Source of the DNA: JBGPEQ01 sp035518775
GTDB taxonomy: Bacteria; Pseudomonadota; Alphaproteobacteria; Dongiales; Dongiaceae
Assembly (NCBI GenBank): GCA_035518775.1
Contig: DATIXH010000135.1
Coordinates: forward strand, 1 to 18,333
Length of the DNA stretch: 18,333 bases
Direction of reading: 5' to 3'
This document shows positions 7,620 to 17,235 of this stretch, piece after piece; within the stretch, counting starts at the first letter, position 1, and every line of letters starts with the position of its first letter. The position numbers and the translations under genes are program-made. The notes below the pieces were generated by a model. That model was not told where the DNA came from. It saw nothing but the letters and a program-made list of their open reading frames with translations, and made no database searches.

Positions 7620-7682
7620 GGCGGCCCCCTGCGGCTGATCCCTGACGGTGCGATTTTCGCGGGCGCTGCGGCAGCGTAGCGC

Positions 7683-7765
7683 TTGACCGGAGCGCCGTTC
7701 AAGTGCCACAATATTCCACAAATATGCAAGTAGTTACGAATATATCCCAAGGCATTGTTTTGTTC
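7683..7765. promoter_or_regulatory. AT-rich divergent promoter region
   Basis: This short AT-rich pocket in otherwise GC-rich DNA lies between the methyltransferase gene (leftward) and the 324-residue gene (rightward). On the plus strand TTGACC is followed after about 18 nt by CACAAT. On the minus strand TTGGGA is followed after 17-18 nt by GCATAT/CATATT. Both are only partial matches to sigma-70 boxes. A near-direct repeat (CCACAATATT, CCACAAATAT) is also present and could be an operator. Confidence 0.35.
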
Positions 7766-7827
7766 ATTGCCCCGGGCGGCGGAGGGCCGAGGCGCGCCCG
7801 GCCGGCGCCGGCGGACCGGCGGCGCTG

Positions 7828-8802
7828 ATGGTGCTCGTTCCCCGCCGCGTCGGCGGCGGCCCGCCGCCCCCGCCGCCGCAATTCACCTCGGTCGTGCGCG
7901 GCACGGCGCTGTGCATCGCCGACATCTGGGGCCACAACCCGCCGGTGCCGGCGACGACGGTCGAGCTGATCGATCGCGGGCCCGCGGCGGTCGTCAATCC
8001 GGCCGCCGCGATCCTCGACACCGAGGGGACCGAGCGCGACGGCAGCTTCACCGTCACCGCGTCCATCAACCTGGCGAGCGACCCCTGGACGCTGCGCCTC
8101 ACCAACGACTTCACGGGCGAGAGCTTCACGCAGGATTCGGACAAGCTGCTGACGCAGCCCGACATCGTGGCGCCGGGCGGCAACCTCATGAACCTCGTGA
8201 ACGTGGAGTTCGATCTCGGGCGCATCGTGCTGCCCTGGGACCCGCAGGCGCCGCTGCTGGCGCGCATCGGCGAGCGCGACTTCCGCAACCCCTGGGACCT
8301 GGCGCGCGCGCTGCGCGCCGCGCTGCGCATGCCGCAGGGATCGGTCTGGCTGCTGCTGGAGTTCGAGCTCGACGATCCCGGGCGCGACCGCGAGCTCGAC
8401 GCCATGTTCCGCGCGCTGGCGGGCGGCGCGAAGGGACTGACCGACCGCATCGCCGCCGAGGCGGGCGCGGCGCTGGCGCTCAATCCGCTCGCGCGCCGGC
8501 CGGGCGACGACGTCTTCGGTCTCGCGCTCGAGCGCATCGCCGCCATGCCGTCGGCGGAGATCTACCGGCAGCGCAAGGGCCAGCGGCTCGGCGACGCGCT
8601 GAAGCGCGCCTTCCAGGCGCCGGTGACGCCGCGCACCTTCTCCGACCCCGCCCCGGCCCTCGCCGCGGCCGCCGTGCTGATCTATGTCGCGGGCGCCGTG
8701 GCCAAGGGGCGCAAGGCGGCGGTGCGGCTGTCGTCGCTGGTGTCGATGACGTTCGCGCACCGGCACCGGCACTACAAGATCATCGACGTCACGATCTCCT
8801 AG
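7828..8802 (+). CDS. Hypothetical protein with N-terminal beta-rich region
   Basis: I do not recognise this 324-residue protein. It starts with a short basic segment and a Gly/Pro-rich stretch (GGGPPPPPPQF, residues 9-19). Residues about 20-135 look like a beta-sandwich: CIADIW, TTVELIDRG, DGSFTVTASI and WTLRLTND resemble the small transthyretin- or carboxypeptidase-regulatory-like folds that start with a turn after a conserved Asp-Gly. The second half is helical (RNPWDLARALRAALRMPQGS, then Ala/Arg-rich helices), with a hydrophobic Ala-rich segment at about 276-295 that is too weak to call a membrane helix. There is no signal peptide and no obvious catalytic motif. The start is weakly supported, because no good ribosome site precedes the ATG. 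Balanced residue use and GC-biased third positions argue that it is real, not a shadow of the opposite strand. Confidence 0.75.
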   Translation: MVLVPRRVGGGPPPPPPQFTSVVRGTALCIADIWGHNPPVPATTVELIDRGPAAVVNPAAAILDTEGTERDGSFTVTASINLASDPWTLRLTNDFTGESFTQDSDKLLTQPDIVAPGGNLMNLVNVEFDLGRIVLPWDPQAPLLARIGERDFRNPWDLARALRAALRMPQGSVWLLLEFELDDPGRDRELDAMFRALAGGAKGLTDRIAAEAGAALALNPLARRPGDDVFGLALERIAAMPSAEIYRQRKGQRLGDALKRAFQAPVTPRTFSDPAPALAAAAVLIYVAGAVAKGRKAAVRLSSLVSMTFAHRHRHYKIIDVTIS

Positions 8803-8920
8803 AGAACCGGCGCAAGCGGGCCGCCATAGCTGGCGCCCGCCATCCCGCGCGGTTGGCCAAAGGGCGCGCCCCAACCTAAGGTGCGGAGCCGGAGACCAGC
8901 CAGAGGGAGGGAGATCGGCG

Positions 8921-11470
<2,550 letters not shown>

Positions 11471-11504
11471 CCGCCGCCAGCACGCCCGTGCAGGCGCCCG
11501 CGAA

Positions 11505-11958
11505 TTAGATCGGGACGCGGTTCCAGTGAGGCAAGGCGCGAGCGCCGACTGCGCGACCTAGCTTTTCGTGCGCCGGAGCACGATGCGACCTGCCGTGCCT
11601 GCACATAGCCCGCCCTGCGAGGGAGCCGATGCGACGCGACATTGCCCGCCAGCGCGACGAGCTCGTCCGACGGCACGAGACCCAGCCCGGGTCAAGCGCC
11701 GCGGGGGCAATGCCAAGGCGCCTCTCGCCCGGCGCGACCAGATCGCGCAACCTCCCAGGTATCCGTCTGACGATCGGGAACCCGACCGAATCGCGGCATG
11801 TCGGCCGCCTCGGTGCCGTGCGGGATCATGGTCAGGATGTCGTCCGCCGACGCCAGGAGCGCCCCGACAAGCGAAACATTCTGCAGCTTATCACCAAGTT
11901 TTCTTTTGTTGACCACCCCAGGACTGCGCTCATAAGCTGTCAGTTTGAGGGGGCGCAC
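11505..11958 (-). pseudogene. Possible frameshifted gene remnant, family unknown
   Basis: Three successive minus-strand frames each give a short stretch with protein-like composition and GC-biased third positions. They run in order LVGALLASADDILTMIPHG...DTWEVA (about 11745-11885), LRDLVAPGERRLGIAPAALD (about 11690-11750) and LVPSDELVALAGNVASH (about 11625-11676). Joined by two frame changes they would read as one protein segment of about 90 residues. I recognise no family. Chance open frames are common in GC-rich DNA, so this is tentative. Confidence 0.25.
11909..11937 (+). promoter_or_regulatory. Candidate sigma-70 promoter for MBL hydrolase gene
   Basis: TTGACC (one mismatch from the -35 consensus) is followed after 16-17 nt by CATAAG/ATAAGC, a weak -10. 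It lies in a locally AT-richer pocket and would give a leader of about 190 nt before the GTG at 12133. Confidence 0.25.
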
Positions 11959-12132
11959 GCTGCGCGAGTCGCCTGAGTGCGGTGCACTTGGGTGGCTTTG
12001 TCATCGATGGTGGCGTTCAGGTCCGCCCGGCGCGAAGACGCGCTTGCCGGAACGCGGAACGAGCAGAGCCTAGCGTGGCGAGCCGACATTCCCCCTCACA
12101 ACCGAAGAGACTCACGGAGACAAGATCGTCAC

Positions 12133-13470
12133 GTGAACGTCGAATTCATCGCCAACGCATCCGTCCTCATATGCCTGCGCGATGGGCGCAACCTTCTTGT
12201 TGATCCCTGGCTGAGCCATGGAATCTATTATGGAAGCTGGTACAACTTCCCTCCCCTCGCGGCCGATGCGATCGCCCGCTACCGGGCGCTCAAGCCCGAC
12301 TACATCTACATCAGCCATCTCCACCCTGACCATCTGGACCCGGCGACGCTCGCCGACTTTCCCGCGTCGACGCCGATCCTCATCGGCGACCTCGGACATG
12401 ACCATCTGCGGCGGTCGATCGCCCGCCTGGGCTTCACCGACATCCGGGAACTCCCTTTGGGGGAGCTCGTCAAGCTCGACGGCGCAGACATATGCATCCT
12501 GCCGGGCTTCGACGAGACGGCGGACGGGCATGTCGACGAGACGAGCTATGCACTCGACACGTCGCTGTGGCTGACCGATCAGGACGGTCGCCAGCTGTTC
12601 CATGCCATCGACAGCCCGACCAAGCCGTGCGACGCGGGGAACCTCCGGCGGCGGTTCGGCGCGCCCGACATCGCGTTCCTGCCCTGCGCCGGCGCCAGCT
12701 TTTATCCCCACGCCTTTCCCCGCTATGACGCCGCGACGAAGCGCCGCCACCGCGACCGCGTGAAATCGGAGCGGCTGCGGGCGTTCTGCGCAATCGCGCG
12801 CGCCCTGCGCCCGAGAGTGGCAGTTCCCTGCACGGGCTCATACGTCATGGCAGGCCGGATCGCCCACTACACGGAGTATCTTCACCAGGGAACGCCCGAC
12901 GAGATTGCGGCCGCGTGGGAACGCTGTGGCCCTCAGGACGTCGCCCTCCGGCTGTTGGCGACGGGCGACGTCATCGACGGCGAGACGGGCACGGTGGTCG
13001 AGAACGAGATGGCACCGTTTCGCCGCTATTCGGTCGATGAACGCGTGCGCTACGCCGGCACCCTCCGGGACCGCCCGCTGTTTCACGACGACATCGCGAT
13101 TCCCGAGTGCTTCGCGGTGAACTTCGCGCGACTGCTGGCCAAGGCCCGGGCCAATCTCTGGCGCCATCAGCAGAGGCTGGGCGTCTTTCCCGCCGTCGAC
13201 CTGGAGTTGATCGTCGAACCTTCGGACAATGCGCGTGGGCTGGCGCGGCAGCAGCAGACCTACTCCTTTCGATTCGACCAGGAGACCGGACCCGCCGTCG
13301 GCGACCGCCCCTATCTGCGGTTCCGCATCGATGCCCCGCTTCTCCTGATGGCGCTGATCGGGGCCGCGAACTGGAACAACATCGAGATCGGAGCACTGGT
13401 CGAATGCGAGCGGGAGCCCGACCAGCATATGCCGACCCTCCATTCGCTCATGTCTTTCTTCGTGCTGTAG
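12133..13470 (+). CDS. Metallo-beta-lactamase-fold hydrolase, CMAH/UlaG-like
   Basis: This 445-residue protein has a metallo-beta-lactamase fold at its N-terminus. It opens with the strand VEFIANASVLICL and NLLVDPWLSHG, followed by the metal motif YISHLHPDHLD (His62, His64, Asp66, His67). Later segments (FHAIDSPTKP, PDIAFLPCAGASFYP, VAVPCTGSYV) fit the remaining strands of the fold. The wording DPWL...YISHxHPDH resembles the MBL domain of CMP-N-acetylneuraminate hydroxylase and UlaG-like proteins, but there is no Rieske domain. The C-terminal 150 residues are an extra region of unknown role ending in a hydrophobic helix. The GTG at 12133 is chosen because the fold begins there; upstream in-frame codons look non-coding, though the nearest GGAG is 13 nt away. 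It converges on a sulfotransferase gene, which hints at carbohydrate modification (inference). Confidence 0.85.
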   Translation: MNVEFIANASVLICLRDGRNLLVDPWLSHGIYYGSWYNFPPLAADAIARYRALKPDYIYISHLHPDHLDPATLADFPASTPILIGDLGHDHLRRSIARLGFTDIRELPLGELVKLDGADICILPGFDETADGHVDETSYALDTSLWLTDQDGRQLFHAIDSPTKPCDAGNLRRRFGAPDIAFLPCAGASFYPHAFPRYDAATKRRHRDRVKSERLRAFCAIARALRPRVAVPCTGSYVMAGRIAHYTEYLHQGTPDEIAAAWERCGPQDVALRLLATGDVIDGETGTVVENEMAPFRRYSVDERVRYAGTLRDRPLFHDDIAIPECFAVNFARLLAKARANLWRHQQRLGVFPAVDLELIVEPSDNARGLARQQQTYSFRFDQETGPAVGDRPYLRFRIDAPLLLMALIGAANWNNIEIGALVECEREPDQHMPTLHSLMSFFVL

Positions 13471-13513
13471 CGCGGAGAAAGGCGTCTCAACCGCGCCGAC
13501 GGCGACGCCGCCC

Positions 13514-14386
13514 CTAACTGCGGCGGATCGCGCGCCTTTTGCTGTGCGGCCTGCCCACGGCCGACCTTATCCAAGACATCGACGCCAGCGGTATCCGTCG
13601 CAACCGGCATCTGGTGCTGTGATTTCGGCGGGCGCGCTGAAGGTCGTCCCCCGTCGCGAAGGCGCGCTCGAGTGCCGCGTCGAAACTCTGCACCGCGAAG
13701 TCGCGGAGGGCCACATCTCCCCTCGTGAGGTCTGCTATCTTCTCCCGAGCCGCCGGCGTGACTGCCTGATCTCGGACCGACACATTGCGCCTCTCGCCGT
13801 AGCTGCAATCGCGAAAATCCTCCGGGAACAGCCGTTCCAGCAAGACGCAGGCATCGGAGAAGCGCTCCGTCGGCAGCAGGAGCAAGCGATTCCTCTGGAC
13901 TAGAGACTTCACCCTTTCGAGCGCCGCGGACCCGGTCTCTCCGGTCAGAAAGGCCAGCTGACTGCATCGGTATTTCGTGACCACAGTGTCCACGGGACTT
14001 CGCAGCGTCCCCCGCATGATGCCATCGACATACGCCTCCAGATCCACCTCCCGAGCGGCGGGGCAATAGTCCATGTTCCCAAACCGCTCGAAGAAGTAGT
14101 GGGAGACGAACCGCTCGACCGGGTCTCTCAGCCAAGCTACCGCCATGACGTGAATCGCATCGCTCTCATAGGGGAGGTCGAGCGAGACTCGATGCGAGGA
14201 ATAGGCACGGATCGTCGGGTGAAGCATTGTCAGCCGTTCGATGTCCACGGCGCGATAGCGGTCGCCGCTGGTCGGAAGCAGCCAGTTTTCTTGCTTGTAG
14301 TGCTTCGCAAAATTGCGACGGATCAGTTTCTCGAACGACGTTCCCGCGGTCTTCGGCACGTGGACGTGAACATAGAACCGCCGCAT
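13514..14386 (-). CDS. Sulfotransferase family 2-like protein
   Basis: This 290-residue protein would transfer sulfate from PAPS to a hydroxyl, usually on a glycan. The 5'-phosphosulfate loop is HVPKTAGTSFEKLI at the N-terminus (about 9-22), and the 3'-phosphate motif is AWLRDPVERFVSHYF (about 84-98), both as in the Sulfotransfer_2 family that includes heparan- and chondroitin-type enzymes and bacterial relatives. Cytoplasmic location is likely, as there is no signal peptide or anchor. ATG at 14386 is preferred, with GGAG 11 nt upstream; a GTG eight codons earlier has no ribosome site. The C-terminal 35 residues are Arg/Ser-rich and may be disordered. It lies tail to tail with the MBL hydrolase gene, 43 nt apart. 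The acceptor is unknown; surface polysaccharide or lipid-linked glycan is a guess. Confidence 0.87.
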   Translation of the reverse strand: MRRFYVHVHVPKTAGTSFEKLIRRNFAKHYKQENWLLPTSGDRYRAVDIERLTMLHPTIRAYSSHRVSLDLPYESDAIHVMAVAWLRDPVERFVSHYFFERFGNMDYCPAAREVDLEAYVDGIMRGTLRSPVDTVVTKYRCSQLAFLTGETGSAALERVKSLVQRNRLLLLPTERFSDACVLLERLFPEDFRDCSYGERRNVSVRDQAVTPAAREKIADLTRGDVALRDFAVQSFDAALERAFATGDDLQRARRNHSTRCRLRRIPLASMSWIRSAVGRPHSKRRAIRRS

Positions 14387-14505
14387 CGAATGCCATTCTC
14401 CCGAGCCCACGTGTCAGGGTCTCAGCATGTACGCCGTCTCGTCGACTATGGCCGGGACGCCCCGCGGCGCGCAAGCATTGAGACTTCGTCGGCCGGCGAG
14501 TCCCA

Positions 14506-14524
14506 CCGCCCGATTGCCGGGCGG
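14506..14524 (-). terminator. Hairpin just after the AEC permease gene
   Basis: CCGCCCG and CGGGCGG form a perfect 7-bp stem with a 5-nt loop, 11 nt downstream of the AEC gene's stop on the minus strand. There is no T-run. It probably ends or stabilises the transcript and separates it from the sulfotransferase gene. Confidence 0.4.
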
Positions 14525-14535
14525 ACGACCGGGCG

Positions 14536-15450
14536 TCACAGCACCAGCAGCAGGAGCGCCGGGAGCGTGGCGAAGCTGAGGACGGTGGAGATCACGATCA
14601 TGCCGGCGACCTCGGCGGGCTCGCGGCGGTAGAGCTGGGCGAAGAGGTAGTTGAAGACGGCGACGGGCATGGCGCTCTGGATGGCCAGCACGCCGCGCAC
14701 GGCGGTCGAGAGGCCGAGCGCCCAGCCGATGCCGTAGCCGAGCGCGCAGCCGCCGACGAGACGCACGAGCGAGAGCGCGACGCTGCGCCGGAAGCTGCCG
14801 ATGCGCAGGCGCGCGAGCGACACGCCGAGGGCAATCAGCATCAGCGGGATGGTGAGGCCGCCGAGGAGCTCCGCCGTGTTGGCGATCCAGCCGGGGACGG
14901 GCAGGCCGGTCGCGACGACGATGAGCGCCGCGGCGACGGCGTAGATCAGCGGCAGGCGCAGCAGGCGGCGCGGGTCGGCGCTGCCGGCGGCGATGCTCAC
15001 GCCGACCGTGAACTGCAGGATCGAGCCGACGGCGAAGAACACGATGGCGAGAGCGAGACCGTGCTCGCCGAACGCGAACAGGCAGAGCGGCAGGCCCATG
15101 TTGCCGGCATTGGGGAACATCAGCGCCGGGAGGTAGGAGCGCAGCGGCAGGCCGATCGCCTTCAGCACGGCGATGCCCAGGAGCGCGAAGCCGAGGAAGG
15201 CGAGCGCGGCGGCGCCGGCCATCTCGCCGACGACGGCCATGTCGAGCGGCAGGCGCGTGAGCGCGGAGAACACCAGGAACGGCGAGCCCACGCTCGTCAC
15301 GATGGCCGTGACGAACTCGGCCTCGAACGGCCGGTTCAGCCGCGCCCAGGCGAAGCCGATGGCGGCGCAGACGAAGATCGGCGCGACGATCGCGGCCAGC
15401 GCGGCGAACACGGGCAGGCTTCCCCTTTCGGCAGTCCCCGCCCCTGCCAT
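14536..15450 (-). CDS. AEC-family (auxin efflux carrier-type) permease
   Basis: This is a 304-residue inner-membrane transporter with about ten hydrophobic segments in a five-plus-five arrangement typical of AEC/PIN-like carriers. The conserved PNAGNMGLPLCLFAFGEHGLALA segment, with the Asn-Pro region broken by polar residues in mid-membrane, and the late ...AMPVAVFNYLFAQLY helix are diagnostic. Bacterial members export or import malonate, malate and other small organic anions; the substrate here cannot be told. ATG at 15450 is used because the first membrane helix starts soon after it; ATG at 15474 and TTG at 15513 are in frame but none has a strong ribosome site. The adjacent lytic transglycosylase gene is on the same strand, separated by a dispersed repeat, so joint transcription is doubtful. 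Confidence 0.92.
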   Translation of the reverse strand: MAGAGTAERGSLPVFAALAAIVAPIFVCAAIGFAWARLNRPFEAEFVTAIVTSVGSPFLVFSALTRLPLDMAVVGEMAGAAALAFLGFALLGIAVLKAIGLPLRSYLPALMFPNAGNMGLPLCLFAFGEHGLALAIVFFAVGSILQFTVGVSIAAGSADPRRLLRLPLIYAVAAALIVVATGLPVPGWIANTAELLGGLTIPLMLIALGVSLARLRIGSFRRSVALSLVRLVGGCALGYGIGWALGLSTAVRGVLAIQSAMPVAVFNYLFAQLYRREPAEVAGMIVISTVLSFATLPALLLLVL

Positions 15451-15519
15451 AGCGCAGGCGCGGGCGTGGTGCATCCGGAAAGGATAAGGAAAAAGCCCAT
15501 CACCGCGATTCAAGCTCGG

Positions 15520-15612
15520 TTGTCACCCCGGCCAAAACCAGGCGAAAACCGGGACCCATGAACACAGGCCTCTGGAATATGGACCCCGACTTTCGTCGGC
15601 CCGACACCGGGA
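15520..15612. repeat. Dispersed palindromic intergenic repeat
   Basis: The segment contains two inverted repeats: CCCGG (15527-15531) with CCGGG (15549-15553), and CCGAC-TTTC-GTCGG (15586-15599). They flank a GGGACCCATGAACACAG core. From memory, closely similar elements recur between genes in many alphaproteobacterial genomes. It fills the space between the transglycosylase and permease genes. Copy number elsewhere cannot be seen from this window. Confidence 0.5.
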
Positions 15613-15616
15613 GTGG

Positions 15617-16471
15617 TCAGAGGCTCGGAGAATCCGCGGCGGCAAGCTTCTCGAACCGGTGCGTCATGGCGGCGACGCTCGCGAGGTATCTGGCGGCATC
15701 GTGGGCGCCGCAGCGCTGGCCGGAGGCGAGGTGGAAGCCGCGGCGCACGAAGGCCTTGGCCGGGCCGGGGCCGCAGAGATGGATGAGCGCGGCGAGCGCC
15801 TGCGTCTGCTGCGCGGTCGGCTTGGCGCGCGGCTGCTGCGCCAGCACGGTCGCGACCTTGCGGTCGAGCGAGACGGCGGCGAGCTCGATGGCGTGGCCCG
15901 GCAGCAGGCGGCTGTAGAGGCCGGTGAACCAGCAGTCGTCGGTGACGGCATGGTCGCGGATGCAGGAGCCGCGCGCCTCGGCGAAGGTCGGATCGGTCAT
16001 CTGGTACATGCCGACCGCGCTCGAGGCCGGCGCGTAGACGGCGAACAGGTTCCAGCTGAAGCGCCAGCGCCAGTAGGTGCGCGCCAGCGGATTGCCGGCG
16101 CCCTCGACCTGCGCCAGCGCCGCCAGCAGCTCCGGCGTGATGGCGGCGGTCGCATGCTCCTGGAAGAGCGGACCGTATTCCGCCCAGGTTTCGGCCGGCA
16201 TCTTGTCGAGCGCGCCGGCCACGGGGAAGAGCATCTCCGTCGGCTTGCGCACGACCTGGTAGGCGAGGTTCGCGGCGGCGAGGAGCGCCAGCACCAGCGT
16301 CGCGATGATCGGAATGCGCAGGCACAGCGGCGCCGTGCTGAGCCTGCGCCACGCCCAGAGTGCGTGGGCGCGCCAGCGAGCGCGGCCCTTGCGCCTGCGG
16401 CGCGGGCGCCGGATGGGCAGCACGCCGAGGGCAGGCGACAGGGACAGCGGGATCATGCGGCCATTAAGCAT
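15617..16471 (-). CDS. Membrane-anchored lytic transglycosylase (SLT-like)
   Basis: This 284-residue protein would cleave the glycan backbone of peptidoglycan in the periplasm. A very basic cytoplasmic N-terminus (RRPRRRRKGRARWR) precedes a single membrane helix at about 52-72, giving an N-in, C-out anchor. The domain after it has the SLT signature: a helix ending in the catalytic Glu (LLAALAQVEGAGNPLA, Glu123), then AVGMYQMTDPTF in the place of the usual GLMQ/GLFQ segment, and a later helical stretch. Two or more cysteines (170, 180) in the periplasmic part may form a disulfide. ATG at 16471 gives the full basic leader; another Met lies five codons in, and the ribosome site is weak. Neighbours suggest no conjugation or secretion system, so a housekeeping or wall-remodelling role is likely. 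Confidence 0.85.
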   Translation of the reverse strand: MLNGRMIPLSLSPALGVLPIRRPRRRRKGRARWRAHALWAWRRLSTAPLCLRIPIIATLVLALLAAANLAYQVVRKPTEMLFPVAGALDKMPAETWAEYGPLFQEHATAAITPELLAALAQVEGAGNPLARTYWRWRFSWNLFAVYAPASSAVGMYQMTDPTFAEARGSCIRDHAVTDDCWFTGLYSRLLPGHAIELAAVSLDRKVATVLAQQPRAKPTAQQTQALAALIHLCGPGPAKAFVRRGFHLASGQRCGAHDAARYLASVAAMTHRFEKLAAADSPSL

Positions 16472-16651
16472 GCAGCGCCCCGAAAAGGCCAGCAGCGAAC
16501 CGGATGTGTCGTTAGCGACTCAGCCATCGGATTCTGGCGAAATTGGGGACGCCTGCGCGTCTCCGCGGCTCCGCGTGATTCACTCGCGTAAGCAGGCGGC
16601 GGAGCTCGGGGTGGGCATGCTAAAGTGCCGCGAGCGCAAGGAGCGACGGGC

Positions 16652-17209
16652 ATGATCTGGGATGACGAGACCGGGATCGGCACGATCGAGGACGTGCTGA
16701 ACGCCGCCGAGTGCGCGGCGCATATCGACCGGGCCGAGCGCGCGGGCTTTGCCGCGGCGCCCATCATCACCCGCTTCGGCGAGGTGATCGCGGAGGACGT
16801 GCGCAACAACACCCGCGTAATGCTCGACGACTTCGCGCTGGCGGCGACGATCTGGGAGCGAACGCGCGAGCAGCTGCCGATCTTCCTCGATGGGCGGCAG
16901 GCGATCGCCATGAACGAGCGCTTCCGCTACTACCGCTACCGGGCGGGACAGCGCTTCGCCTGGCATGCCGACGCCTCGTTCCGGCGCGCCAACGGCGAGG
17001 CCAGCCGGCTCTCCTTCATCATGTACCTGAACGATGACTTCAGCGGCGGCGAGACGACCGTGATGGACACGGTGATAAAACCCCGGCGCGGCATGGCCCT
17101 CTTCTTCCGGCACGAGCTGGTGCACGAGGGCGGGGCCGTGAAATCGGGGACGAAGTACGTGATGCGCACCGACGTGATGTATGGGCCGGTCGGCGAGACA
17201 CGCGGATAG
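16652..17209 (+). CDS. 2-oxoglutarate/Fe(II) oxygenase, prolyl 4-hydroxylase type
   Basis: This is a 185-residue cytoplasmic dioxygenase of the P4H-like group. It keeps the iron ligands in FAWHADASF (His105, Asp107) and FRHELVHEGGAV (His158), and the 2-oxoglutarate-binding Lys in SGTKYVMRTDVMY (Lys168). RLSFIMYLNDDFSGGETT is the classic mid-domain strand pair of the family. The N-terminal helical part (VLNAAECAAHIDRAERAGF) is also typical. Relatives hydroxylate proline or other residues in proteins or small peptides; the target here is unknown. ATG at 16652 is preferred over a GTG nine codons earlier because AAGGAG lies 8 nt upstream. It is unrelated in sequence motifs to the PhyH-type enzyme at 5813, although both use the same cofactors. 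Confidence 0.92.
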   Translation: MIWDDETGIGTIEDVLNAAECAAHIDRAERAGFAAAPIITRFGEVIAEDVRNNTRVMLDDFALAATIWERTREQLPIFLDGRQAIAMNERFRYYRYRAGQRFAWHADASFRRANGEASRLSFIMYLNDDFSGGETTVMDTVIKPRRGMALFFRHELVHEGGAVKSGTKYVMRTDVMYGPVGETRG

Positions 17210-17215
17210 GAAGAC

Positions 17216-17235
17216 GGGCGACCTCCCGGTCGCCC
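17216..17235. terminator. Hairpin between convergent oxygenase and dCTP deaminase genes
   Basis: GGGCGACC and GGTCGCCC form a perfect 8-bp stem with a TCCC loop, ending 1 nt before the deaminase stop codon and lying 6 nt after the oxygenase stop. It can serve as a two-way terminator. The GGGCGACC...GGTCGCCCCTACA form also matches a dispersed intergenic palindrome I recall from many proteobacteria. Confidence 0.6.

Larger units (their letters stand above)
11471..12132. other. 660-nt gap between kinase and MBL hydrolase genes
   Basis: No intact gene is convincing here. The left two thirds contain a possible frame-broken remnant on the minus strand (11505-11958). The right third contains an AT-richer pocket (about 11870-11940) with a promoter candidate for the hydrolase gene. 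No tRNA, insertion sequence or clear terminator for the kinase gene is visible. Confidence 0.6.

Noticed and set aside
13481..13509. Terminator hairpin between the MBL hydrolase and sulfotransferase genes
   Set aside because: Only a 6-bp stem (GGCGTC/GACGCC) with a 17-nt loop can be drawn, which is too weak to call.
15659..16591. Open frame of 310 codons opposite the lytic transglycosylase
   Set aside because: The minus strand encodes a recognisable anchor plus SLT domain; the plus frame is Gly/Arg/Gln-rich shadow sequence.
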